A model generated the notes under the pieces. The model saw only the letters and a program-made list of their open reading frames with translations, was not told where the DNA came from and made no database searches. A stretch of 58,418 bases of DNA. It comes from an uncultured Lachnospiraceae bacterium (GTDB taxonomy: Bacteria; Bacillota; Clostridia; Lachnospirales; Lachnospiraceae). Both the position numbers and the translations under genes were made by a program. The first letter of the stretch is position 1; each line of letters begins with the position of its first letter. This document shows positions 44,884 through 52,352 of the stretch, piece after piece. The DNA is taken from positions 74,912 to 133,329 of the forward strand of contig CAJTTT010000006.1 in assembly GCA_910579285.1 (NCBI GenBank), given 5' to 3'.

Positions 44884-44938
44884 TTGACAGATTAGAACAT
44901 CTGTTCTATAATTAAAACGAACGAAAGAACAAATGTTC
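44884..44938 (+). promoter_or_regulatory. Consensus promoter with two LexA-type (SOS) boxes
   Basis: TTGACA (44884-44889) and TATAAT (44907-44912) are exact consensus hexamers separated by 17 nt. GAAC-ATCT-GTTC (44895-44906) lies in the spacer. A second box GAAC-AAAT-GTTC (44927-44938) lies just past the start point, with centres 32 nt apart. The pattern matches the Firmicutes LexA site GAACnnnnGTTC. It should drive the twin-hairpin element and DUF1653. Confidence 0.75.
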
Positions 44939-44955
44939 TGAAAGAGAGTTTTTAT

Positions 44956-45070
44956 GGAGCAGGCTGCCGAGCCTGCTCCGCGGGAAAAAGAAAAGAGCCA
45001 CAGTAAAAACCAATTAGGAAAGAATTGCGAAGCAATTCTTTGGGAGCAGGCTGCCGAGCCTGCTCCGCGG
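44956..45070 (+). repeat. Twin-hairpin cassette D
   Basis: A 24-nt hairpin GGAGCAGGCT-GCCG-AGCCTGCTCC occurs at 44956-44979 and again at 45043-45066, each followed by GCGG. The 63-nt spacer contains AAAAACCA and a 9-bp hairpin (45020-45040). The same geometry with other hairpin sequence occurs at 49900-50010. It lies between the SOS-like promoter and the DUF1653 gene. Confidence 0.8.
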
Positions 45071-45133
45071 ATAGACATTTGCAGTTTTTGGGATTATACT
45101 AGTAGAGAAAAATTACGCAAAAAGGAGATTCCT

Positions 45134-45787
45134 ATGAGACATAATCCCAGACCACAGGAAATGTACAGGCATTTTAAGGGCAATTTATACCAGATCCGCT
45201 GTCTTGCAAAGCATAGTGAGACAAGGGAGCCGATGGTGGTTTATCAGGCAATGTACGGCACATTCGAGATATTTGTGCGGCCTCTGTCCATGTTTATGGA
45301 GGAGGTAGACCGCGGGAAATATCCAGATGCCAGACAGAGATACCGCTTTGAACTTCTGCAGGATATGGAGGATGAGGAGTCTGCCGCTCTGTCAGATACT
45401 GTCAGACAGAAAGAGTCTGCCGCACTGCCGGAAATTTCTGGGCAGAAGGAGTCAGGCGCCATATCCTCAGAAGAGGCGGAAGAGATGCAGAAGGCGGATT
45501 GTGTCACTGAAAGCGTTATAGCGGAAACTGTTCCAGCTGAGACAGCGCCGGAAGAAGAGCAACTGAATATTGATCCTCTGGTGTTGGCGTTTCTCGACGC
45601 GGATTCCTATGAGCAGAAGCTTATGATTCTGGATTCCCTCCATAATCGGATCACTGACAGTATGATTAATACTATGGCAGTGGCATCGGATCTGGAGATT
45701 AAGGAAGGAGATCTGGAAGATAGGTATATGGAGCTTAGGAACTGTCTGCGCACTTTCGAAAAATTTGAGTGCAACAGACTGAGATAA
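45134..45787 (+). CDS. DUF1653-domain protein
   Basis: About 217 aa. The N-terminal DUF1653 domain (HFKGNLYQIRCLAKHSETRE, then VVYQAMYGTFEIFVRPLSMF) is a small beta fold of unknown function. It is followed by an acidic linker and a helical C-terminal domain (about 150-217; DADSYEQKLMILDSL). ATG 45134 follows AAAAAGGAGATTCCT; the frame is open upstream to 44954 through the hairpin cassette, which would encode a repeated WEQAAEPAPR peptide, but lacks a good start. Expression may be damage-inducible through the upstream LexA-like promoter. Confidence 0.85.
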   Translation: MRHNPRPQEMYRHFKGNLYQIRCLAKHSETREPMVVYQAMYGTFEIFVRPLSMFMEEVDRGKYPDARQRYRFELLQDMEDEESAALSDTVRQKESAALPEISGQKESGAISSEEAEEMQKADCVTESVIAETVPAETAPEEEQLNIDPLVLAFLDADSYEQKLMILDSLHNRITDSMINTMAVASDLEIKEGDLEDRYMELRNCLRTFEKFECNRLR

Positions 45788-45845
45788 GCAGTTTCTGACA
45801 GAAGACGGCAGCCCTCATCGGAGAGATCACGGGTGGGGGTGCTTT

Positions 45846-46787
45846 ATGGCTTACGAACTGGAAAACAAACTTGTAGTGGGCGTTTCGTCCAGAACGTTGT
45901 TTGACCTGACGTTTGAAAATAAAATATTCGAGGAAGAGGGCGTGGAGGCGTACAGCCGTTATCAGGTGGAGCATGAGGATGAACTTCTTCGCCCCGGTCC
46001 TGGATTTCCGCTGGTGCGGGCGCTTTTGAATCTGAATGAGCTGCCGGGCATGGAAGGGCGTGTGGAGGTCATTATCATGTCCAGAAACAGTCCAGACACT
46101 TCCCTTCGGGTTTTCAAGGCAATCGAGCATTACGGCCTGCGCATTACGAGAGCGGTGCTGGCCGGCGGCGCATCCCTGGCGCCTTATCTTACGGCTTTTA
46201 AGACGGATCTGTTTCTGTCAGCCTGTGAGGAGGATGTACAGCGGGCCATAGATTCGAATATTGCGGCCGGGATTATATGCACTGAAGGAATTTCCACCTA
46301 TGACTGTGAGCACAGGATACAGCAGATCAGAATAGCTTTTGACGGCGATGCAGTGCTCTTTTCGGACGAATCTGAGAGAATTTTCCAGGAGCACGGCTTG
46401 GAGGCATTTGAGGAAAACGAGAGGCGAAATGCGAATAATCCCTTACAGGCAGGGCCTTTTGCGAAGTTTTTAAAAACGTTGTCTCAGCTGCAGAGGAACT
46501 CCTCAGAGGAGGAAGTGCCGATCAGGACGGCGCTTGTCACAACCAGATGTGCACCGGCTCACGAGCGTGTCATACGAACGCTGCGGGCATGGGATGTGCG
46601 TATCGATGAGGTGTTTTTTCTGGGTGGAATTCGGAAGAAGGATGTGCTGCATGCTTTTGGCGCGCATATATTCTTTGACGATCAGTCCGTACACACGCTT
46701 CCGGCATCCGAGGTAGTGCCGGCGGCCCGTGTTCCCTACAAAAACAGAGAAGCTGTCGGAGAGATAGAGGAGATGGACAGCAGTTAA
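45846..46787 (+). CDS. Cytosolic-type 5'-nucleotidase (NT5C1-like)
   Basis: About 313 aa of the 5_nucleotidase family that releases phosphate from nucleoside monophosphates. The N-terminal LVVGVSSRTLFDL and the HAD-like IRIAFDGDAVLFSDESE (about residues 160-176) fit the family, as does KAGPFAKFL-like QAGPFAKFLKTLS. The C-terminal VRIDEVFFLGGIRKKDVL is also typical. The start ATG follows GGGGGTGCTTT. The SfsA-MutY fusion begins 14 nt after its stop, so these may share an operon. Confidence 0.88.
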   Translation: MAYELENKLVVGVSSRTLFDLTFENKIFEEEGVEAYSRYQVEHEDELLRPGPGFPLVRALLNLNELPGMEGRVEVIIMSRNSPDTSLRVFKAIEHYGLRITRAVLAGGASLAPYLTAFKTDLFLSACEEDVQRAIDSNIAAGIICTEGISTYDCEHRIQQIRIAFDGDAVLFSDESERIFQEHGLEAFEENERRNANNPLQAGPFAKFLKTLSQLQRNSSEEEVPIRTALVTTRCAPAHERVIRTLRAWDVRIDEVFFLGGIRKKDVLHAFGAHIFFDDQSVHTLPASEVVPAARVPYKNREAVGEIEEMDSS

Positions 46788-46801
46788 AGGAATAACAGGA
46801 T

Positions 46802-48562
46802 ATGAAGTATACAGAGATTGTCACCGCTGAATTTATAGAGCGGCCGAACCGCTTTATCGCCTATGTGGATTTGATGGGCGTGCGGACGAAGGTGCATGTG
46901 AAAAATACGGGCAGATGCCGGGAACTTTTGACGGAGCGGGCAAAAGTATATCTGGAGAAGAGCGCCAAGGAATCCCGTTCTACCGCATATGACCTTGTGG
47001 CGGTGGAGAAAGAAGGACGTCTGGTAAATATGGATTCCAGCGCGCCGAATAAGGCAGCAGGAGAGTGGCTGCAGGCGGGCGGCCTCTACGAGGATGTCAG
47101 CCTGGTCAGGCCGGAAAAGACTTTCGGCAGTTCCAGATTTGATTTCTATGTGGAGAGCGCATCGGGGAAGCGGGCGTATATCGAGGTAAAGGGCGTGACT
47201 TTGGAGAGGGAAGGCGCTGCAGCTTTTCCCGATGCTCCTTCCGAACGTGCCGTCAAGCATGTGGAGGAGTTGGTTGAGGCGCACAGGCAGGGGTATGAGG
47301 CGTACCTTCTGTTTGTGATCCAGATGAAGGGCGTTTATTGTGTGGAGCCAAATTGGCATACCCAGCCTGAGTTTGGAGAGGCGCTCAGGCAGGCGAGGAG
47401 GGAAGGCGTGCGGCTTCTTGCCTATGACTGCCTTGTGAGGAAGGACGGTCTGGAACTGGATGCCCCTATTCCTGTTTTTCTGGACAGTCTGGACAGAATT
47501 GCAGAGCCTCTTCTTGCGTGGTATGACGCGGGCAGGCGCATCCTTCCCTGGCGGGAGGAACCGACGCCCTATCATGTATGGCTTTCGGAGATCATGCTTC
47601 AGCAGACCAGGGTGGAGGCGGTGAAGCCCTATTACGACCGTTTTCTGCAGACATTGCCCGATATCGGAAGTCTGGCGGCGGTGGAGGAGGAAAAACTTCT
47701 GAAACTCTGGGAGGGACTTGGGTATTACAACCGGGCCAGAAATTTGAAAAAGTCGGCGGAGATTCTCGTCTCCGAATACGGGGGAGAAATGCCCGATGAT
47801 TACGAAAAAATTCAGGCGCTTCCCGGCATTGGCAGCTATACGGCGGGTGCGGTATCGTCTATTGCATTCGGTCGGCCTTACCCGGCGGTAGACGGTAATG
47901 TGCTGCGGATTCTTTCAAGACTGCGGTGCGATGACAGGGATATCCTAAATGCGAAGGTGAAAAAATCTGTGGAGGATGATCTGCTTGACGTGATGCCGTT
48001 GAACCGCCCGGGCGATTTCAACCAGGCGCTCATGGAGCTTGGCGCCACGGTATGCATTCCAAACGGTGCGCCTAAGTGTGAAAGCTGTCCGTGGAAGGAA
48101 CTCTGCCTGGCGAGAGCAGAAGGGCGGACCGCAGATTTTCCTAAAAAGGCGAAAAAGAAGCCGAGAAGCATGGAAGAAAAGACCATTCTGGTGATACAGG
48201 ATGCAGAGCGGGTGGCGCTTCGCAGGAGGCCGGAGAGAGGACTTTTGGCCGGCATGTATGAATTTCCGTCTCTTGAGGGACACTGTGAGGAGGCGGAGGT
48301 CAGCGCTTATCTCAAAAAGATTGGGCTTTCGCCTATCCGAATCCGAAAACTTCCCCCGGCGAAGCATGTATTTACCCACAGGGAATGGCATATGACAGGG
48401 TATCTGATCCGGGTGGATGAACTTGCCGTAAAAGGGACAGGACAGGAACTGCAGGGCTTTGTATTTGTGGAGCCGGAGCAGACGCGGACGAATTATCCGA
48501 TCCCCTCAGCCTTTGCCGCCTATGCAGAACGGGTGGAGATGAGACGCGGTATGGAAATTTAG
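46802..48562 (+). CDS. SfsA-MutY fusion: nucleic-acid-binding/nuclease domain plus A/G-specific adenine glycosylase
   Basis: 586 aa with two complete proteins in one frame. Residues about 1-225 are SfsA (RPNRFIAYVDL, KNTGRCRELL, FGSSRFDFYV, YIEVKGVTLE), a proposed DNA/RNA nuclease. Residues about 232-586 are MutY, which removes adenine opposite 8-oxoguanine: WLSEIMLQQTRVEAV carries the catalytic Glu, LPGIGSYTAGAVSSIAFG is the helix-hairpin-helix, and PAVDGNVLRILSR holds the Asp. CIPNGAPKCESCPWKELC is the iron-sulfur ligand set, and a C-terminal NUDIX-like 8-oxoG-recognition domain ends the protein. No stop or internal ribosome site separates the parts. Confidence 0.9.
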   Translation: MKYTEIVTAEFIERPNRFIAYVDLMGVRTKVHVKNTGRCRELLTERAKVYLEKSAKESRSTAYDLVAVEKEGRLVNMDSSAPNKAAGEWLQAGGLYEDVSLVRPEKTFGSSRFDFYVESASGKRAYIEVKGVTLEREGAAAFPDAPSERAVKHVEELVEAHRQGYEAYLLFVIQMKGVYCVEPNWHTQPEFGEALRQARREGVRLLAYDCLVRKDGLELDAPIPVFLDSLDRIAEPLLAWYDAGRRILPWREEPTPYHVWLSEIMLQQTRVEAVKPYYDRFLQTLPDIGSLAAVEEEKLLKLWEGLGYYNRARNLKKSAEILVSEYGGEMPDDYEKIQALPGIGSYTAGAVSSIAFGRPYPAVDGNVLRILSRLRCDDRDILNAKVKKSVEDDLLDVMPLNRPGDFNQALMELGATVCIPNGAPKCESCPWKELCLARAEGRTADFPKKAKKKPRSMEEKTILVIQDAERVALRRRPERGLLAGMYEFPSLEGHCEEAEVSAYLKKIGLSPIRIRKLPPAKHVFTHREWHMTGYLIRVDELAVKGTGQELQGFVFVEPEQTRTNYPIPSAFAAYAERVEMRRGMEI

Positions 48563-48718
48563 CGCCGCAAAACCGAAGCTGGTGCGGTAACTAAAAATAA
48601 GGAAAATATAAGAATTCCGTAACAATCTGCAGGGGTTTTTATGCTAGAATAGACAAAGACTTGCTGGTTTGGGAAAAACTGGCAGAATGAGAACGCAGAA
48701 AGGCATGGATGTTTTGGC

Positions 48719-49744
48719 ATGAAATTATTATCAGTTGCAATACCTTGTTACAATTCAGAAAAATATATGAAAAAGTGCATAGAATCACTGCTTCCGGGAG
48801 GAGAGGACGTGGAAATCCTGATTGTGGATGACGGTTCCACCGATGGAACAGGAGAGATCGCGGATGCTTATGAAAGACTTTATCCTTCTATTATAAAGGT
48901 GATTCATAAGAAAAACGGAGGGCATGGGTCTGCCGTGAATGCGGGACTTGCCTGTGCTTCCGGACTCTATTACAAAGTTGTGGACAGCGATGACTGGGTG
49001 AAGGAGAGCGCGTATCTGAAGATTCTTGAGGTGCTGAGAGATATCGTATCGGGAGATGCAACGCTGGATATGCTTATCAGCAACTTTGTCTACGAAAAGG
49101 AGGGCGAAAGGAAGCACAAGGTGATGAAATACCGCCATGCGCTTCCGCAGGACAGGATATTTGGCTGGAACGAGGTGAAGCATTTTCACAAAGGCCAGTA
49201 TATTCTCATGCACTCCGTGATTTTCCGCACGAAGCTTCTTCGGGAATGCGGTCTGGAACTGCCGGAAAACACCTTTTATGTGGATAATATTTTTGTGTTT
49301 GAACCGCTGCCTTTTGTGAAAAATATGTACTATCTCGATGTGAACTTTTACCGCTATTATATTGGCAGGGAAGGACAGTCGGTCAACGAGGAAGTGATGA
49401 TTGGCAGAATCGATCAGCAGATAAAGGTTAATAAAATTATGATCGACTATCTCGTGGAAAAAAAGGCGAAAATCTACGGGAAAGGCAAGCTGAAGAGGTA
49501 TATGATTAACTATCTGGAAATCATTACGGTTATCTCATCAATTATGCTGATCCGCTCCGGCGTGGAGGAGAATCTGGAGAAGAAAGCGGAACTGTGGCGG
49601 TATATCAGACAAAAGGACGTCGGTCTGTATATGAGGCTGCGCTACGGTGTGCTTGGAAGTTCCATGAACCTTCCGGGAAAGGGCGGCAGAAAGATATCCG
49701 TGGAGAGTTACAAGATATGCAGGCGGTTCTTTAAGTTTAATTAG
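48719..49744 (+). CDS. Glycosyltransferase family 2 protein
   Basis: A 341-aa GT-A-fold enzyme: SVAIPCYNSEKYMKKCIESL, ILIVDDGSTDGTGEIAD, and VVDSDDWVKESAY (the DxD-like metal site) are standard. The C-terminal half has one hydrophobic stretch (about 260-280) and basic tails. It probably adds a sugar to a wall or surface polymer. It stands alone with a likely -10 TAGAAT about 70 nt upstream. Donor and acceptor unknown. Confidence 0.9.
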   Translation: MKLLSVAIPCYNSEKYMKKCIESLLPGGEDVEILIVDDGSTDGTGEIADAYERLYPSIIKVIHKKNGGHGSAVNAGLACASGLYYKVVDSDDWVKESAYLKILEVLRDIVSGDATLDMLISNFVYEKEGERKHKVMKYRHALPQDRIFGWNEVKHFHKGQYILMHSVIFRTKLLRECGLELPENTFYVDNIFVFEPLPFVKNMYYLDVNFYRYYIGREGQSVNEEVMIGRIDQQIKVNKIMIDYLVEKKAKIYGKGKLKRYMINYLEIITVISSIMLIRSGVEENLEKKAELWRYIRQKDVGLYMRLRYGVLGSSMNLPGKGGRKISVESYKICRRFFKFN

Positions 49745-49823
49745 GCTGACATACCGAACGCCTGCTGCTGCCGTAACCGGGATGTACAGCGGACGGCAGA
49801 TACAGGTATGAGTTTGAATATAA

Positions 49824-49861
49824 AGAGGGGAGAATCCTGTCTGTGGGATTCTCCCCTCTTG
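49824..49861. terminator. Strong hairpin after the glycosyltransferase gene
   Basis: A stem of about 15 bp, AAGAGGGGAGAATCC with GGGATTCTCCCCTCTT, with a 7-nt loop. There is no long T tract, so it may act as a bidirectional barrier between the converging glycosyltransferase and PAP2 genes. Confidence 0.6.
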
Positions 49862-49882
49862 CGCCGCTGTATCGGGTTTGTG

Positions 49883-50013
49883 ATGCAAAGCATTCTCTGA
49901 ATCGATGCCGCTGGGCGTCGATTTGCAGCCAAATTAAGAAAGTGCGACAGCGAAAACCATTGAAGGAGAATGCAAAGCATTCTCTGAATCGACGCCGCTG
50001 GGCGTCGATTTGC
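49883..50013. repeat. Twin-hairpin cassette E
   Basis: A 44-nt unit at 49883-49926 recurs at 49970-50013 with one difference. Each holds a 24-nt hairpin AATCGAYGCC-GCTG-GGCGTCGATT (49900-49923, 49987-50010). The spacer is exactly 63 nt, as in cassette D, and holds GACAG, AAAACCA and a hairpin GGAGAATGC/GCATTCTC. The last bases overlap the stop codon of the minus-strand PAP2 gene. Confidence 0.8.
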
Positions 50014-50711
50014 TACACAAGCGTACCAGGCTTGCGCTTTCTTTTGCGATGCACTCCGTGGTAAAAGTTGATCAGCACGTCTGAGCGGTATACGATACCG
50101 TACATCACGGCGGCCATAATAAAGGCGGTGGTCACGTCAAAGACAGAGTGCTGCTTGATCAACATGGTTGACATAATGATTGAGACGCATAAAACCAACG
50201 AGCATGCCCGGATTCCCTTTCTCTTTTCCAGCCGTGCACTTTTCATAACAGCAATGTGACAGCCGAGAGAGTTGTACACATGGATGCTGGGCCAGAGGTT
50301 TGTCGGCGTGTCTGCACGGTAAAGTGAAGACACCAGCTTCGTACAAATGTTATCTCTTGGCATCACGGCAGGACGAAGGTCGTGTCCGTTTGGCCAGAGG
50401 GTGCTGACAATCAGAAAGACGGTCATACCTGTAAATAAGAAAGTGCAGGCCCTGAAATAGTCATCCTTATCCCGGAAGAAGAAGTATACCACTACCGCCG
50501 CAACATAGGCAAACCATAACAAATAGGGGATGACAAACGCCTCACAGAAAGGGATGAAGTCATCCGGCCTGAAATGTATCAGCCGGTAGTTGCTGGTCAC
50601 CGTCTTTTCCAGATGGGCGAACCATTGCATATATACCATTCCATAAAGGAGGAGCGGCAGTGCATGTCTATAATTTTTCCATAAGTTTATCATTGTTCTT
50701 TTCGTTTTCAT
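50013..50711 (-). CDS. PAP2-family membrane phosphatase
   Basis: A 232-aa protein with about six membrane helices. The phosphatase motifs are NLWPSIHVYNS (catalytic His) and IKQHSVFDV (His/Asp), as in inositol-phosphorylceramide-synthase-like PAP2 enzymes; the first motif is reduced. It likely acts on lipid phosphates. The tail is basic (HRKRKRKPGTLV). Downstream it meets the cassette E repeat and the terminator-like hairpin. Confidence 0.88.
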   Translation of the reverse strand: MKTKRTMINLWKNYRHALPLLLYGMVYMQWFAHLEKTVTSNYRLIHFRPDDFIPFCEAFVIPYLLWFAYVAAVVVYFFFRDKDDYFRACTFLFTGMTVFLIVSTLWPNGHDLRPAVMPRDNICTKLVSSLYRADTPTNLWPSIHVYNSLGCHIAVMKSARLEKRKGIRACSLVLCVSIIMSTMLIKQHSVFDVTTAFIMAAVMYGIVYRSDVLINFYHGVHRKRKRKPGTLV

Positions 50712-50888
50712 AAGTTACATCATAGCAGATGGGGGAGAAAAGTCAAAATAAGAATTCCATAAAGTTTTCTTAATTTTTCATAAAAATCTATCCATTATGC
50801 CGGAGATATATTTCATGTCCAGGCAGATACGGTGGGAGGGTCATAAATTTTGTTTGCATTACATAGCATAATACTTTATAATATTGTG

Positions 50889-50917
50889 TTGAAATTGCCT
50901 ATATTTATTTATAATAT
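50889..50917 (+). promoter_or_regulatory. glyA promoter
   Basis: TTGAAA (50889-50894) and TAATAT (50912-50917), 17 nt apart, about 60 nt before the glyA start. The remaining upstream gap (50712-50888) is AT-rich and shows nothing else I recognise. Confidence 0.65.
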
Positions 50918-50976
50918 AGAAAAAAATATGTTTGAGAGAAAAAGGGTGGAAACTATCAGAAAGGCAGGAACGAGGA

Positions 50977-52215
50977 ATGTATTCATTGGATGAGGTAAGA
51001 AATGTTGACCCGGAGATCGCGCAGGCGATTGTTGACGAACAGAACAGACAGAACTCCCATATTGAGCTGATTGCTTCTGAAAACTGGGTGAGTAAGGCGG
51101 TTATGGCGGCGATGGGCAGCCCTCTTACGAATAAGTATGCGGAGGGGTATCCCGGCAAGAGATATTACGGCGGCTGCGAGTGTGTGGACGTAGTGGAGGA
51201 GATTGCCAGAGACCGTGCAAAAGAACTTTTTGGCTGTGAGTATGTCAATGTACAGCCTCATTCCGGCGCACAGGCAAATATGGCGGTATTCTTTGCGGTG
51301 CTGGAGCCTGGAGATACCTTCATGGGTATGAACCTGGATCACGGCGGGCATCTGTCCCACGGTTCACCGGTCAATATGTCCGGCAAGTATTTCAAGTGCG
51401 TGCCTTATGGCGTGAACGATGATGGATTCCTCGATTACGATAATGTGAGAAAGATTGCGCTGGAGTGCAGACCGAAGATGATTGTGGCAGGCGCGTCCGC
51501 TTATGCAAGAACCATTGACTTCAAGAAATTCAGGGAGATCGCTGATGAGGTTGGTGCGGTGCTGATGGTGGATATCGCACATATTGCCGGGCTTGTGGCG
51601 GCCGGACTTCATCCGAGCCCCATTCCCTATGCCCATGTAACAACGACTACCACCCATAAGACCCTGCGCGGACCCCGCGGCGGCATGATTATGTCCAGCC
51701 AGGAAGTGGCGGATAAATATAATTTCAACAAGGCTATTTTCCCCGGTACACAGGGAGGTCCGCTGATGCATGTGATTGCGGCGAAGGCTGTGTGCTTCAA
51801 GGAAGCGTTGTCCGATGACTTTAAGGTTTATATGAAGAATGTGGCGGATAATGCCCAGGCGCTCTGCAAGGCGCTGCAGGCGAGAGACATCAGGATTGTT
51901 TCCGGCGGTACGGACAATCATCTGATGCTGGTTGACCTGACCAATTATGACCTGACGGGAAAAGCATTGGAGAAGCTGCTGGACGAGGCACATATCACGG
52001 CTAACAAGAATACCATTCCGAACGATCCGAAATCACCTTTTGTGACAAGCGGTATCCGTCTGGGCACGCCGGCGGCTACTTCCCGCGGTTTAAATACAGA
52101 AGATATGGAGCAGGTGGCGGAGGCCGTTTCCATTGTCATTAAGGAAGGGGAAGTAGGCATCGGCAAAGCACAGGCCATTATCAAGACGCTGACGGATAAG
52201 TATCCGCTGGTATAA
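50977..52215 (+). CDS. glyA: Serine hydroxymethyltransferase
   Basis: About 412 aa. This PLP enzyme interconverts serine and glycine, charging tetrahydrofolate with one-carbon units. HIELIASENWVS, YAEGYPGKRYYGGC, and TTTTHKTLRGPRGG (PLP lysine) are the family motifs; VNVQPHSGAQANMAVFF and MVDIAHIAGLVAAG are intact. ATG 50977 is chosen over an earlier frame opening at 50932 because the family starts here. Copy B of the structured element follows the stop codon. Confidence 0.96.
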   Translation: MYSLDEVRNVDPEIAQAIVDEQNRQNSHIELIASENWVSKAVMAAMGSPLTNKYAEGYPGKRYYGGCECVDVVEEIARDRAKELFGCEYVNVQPHSGAQANMAVFFAVLEPGDTFMGMNLDHGGHLSHGSPVNMSGKYFKCVPYGVNDDGFLDYDNVRKIALECRPKMIVAGASAYARTIDFKKFREIADEVGAVLMVDIAHIAGLVAAGLHPSPIPYAHVTTTTTHKTLRGPRGGMIMSSQEVADKYNFNKAIFPGTQGGPLMHVIAAKAVCFKEALSDDFKVYMKNVADNAQALCKALQARDIRIVSGGTDNHLMLVDLTNYDLTGKALEKLLDEAHITANKNTIPNDPKSPFVTSGIRLGTPAATSRGLNTEDMEQVAEAVSIVIKEGEVGIGKAQAIIKTLTDKYPLV

Positions 52216-52315
52216 GTGTGAGGGAAAACGCTAAGCTCGAAAGAACCTCGCTAAGTGTTTTCATGCTTCACACAAGAGAATGCCAAAGAGCGGCATTCTC
52301 TGCATGACAAATGGG
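52216..52315 (+). repeat. Structured intergenic element, copy B (before hom)
   Basis: GTGTGA/TCACAC (52216-52221, 52268-52273) encloses GAAAACGCT/AGTGTTTTC (52224-52232, 52254-52262) around a 21-nt loop (52233-52253) that differs from copy C at only two positions. Then, two bases on, hairpin GAGAATGCC/GGCATTCTC (52276-52300), and TGCATGACAAATGGG. The order and spacing equal copy A before argJ, with different stem sequences. Confidence 0.75.
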
Positions 52316-52352
52316 AAAATTGCAGTAAACTGCTTAGACATGGAGGATAACA

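Noticed and set aside
44954..45133. An N-terminal extension of the DUF1653 protein encoding a repeated WEQAAEPAPR peptide
   Set aside because: The repeat is a hairpin cassette; the DUF1653 start at 45134 has a much better ribosome site. Translation of the extension cannot be fully excluded.
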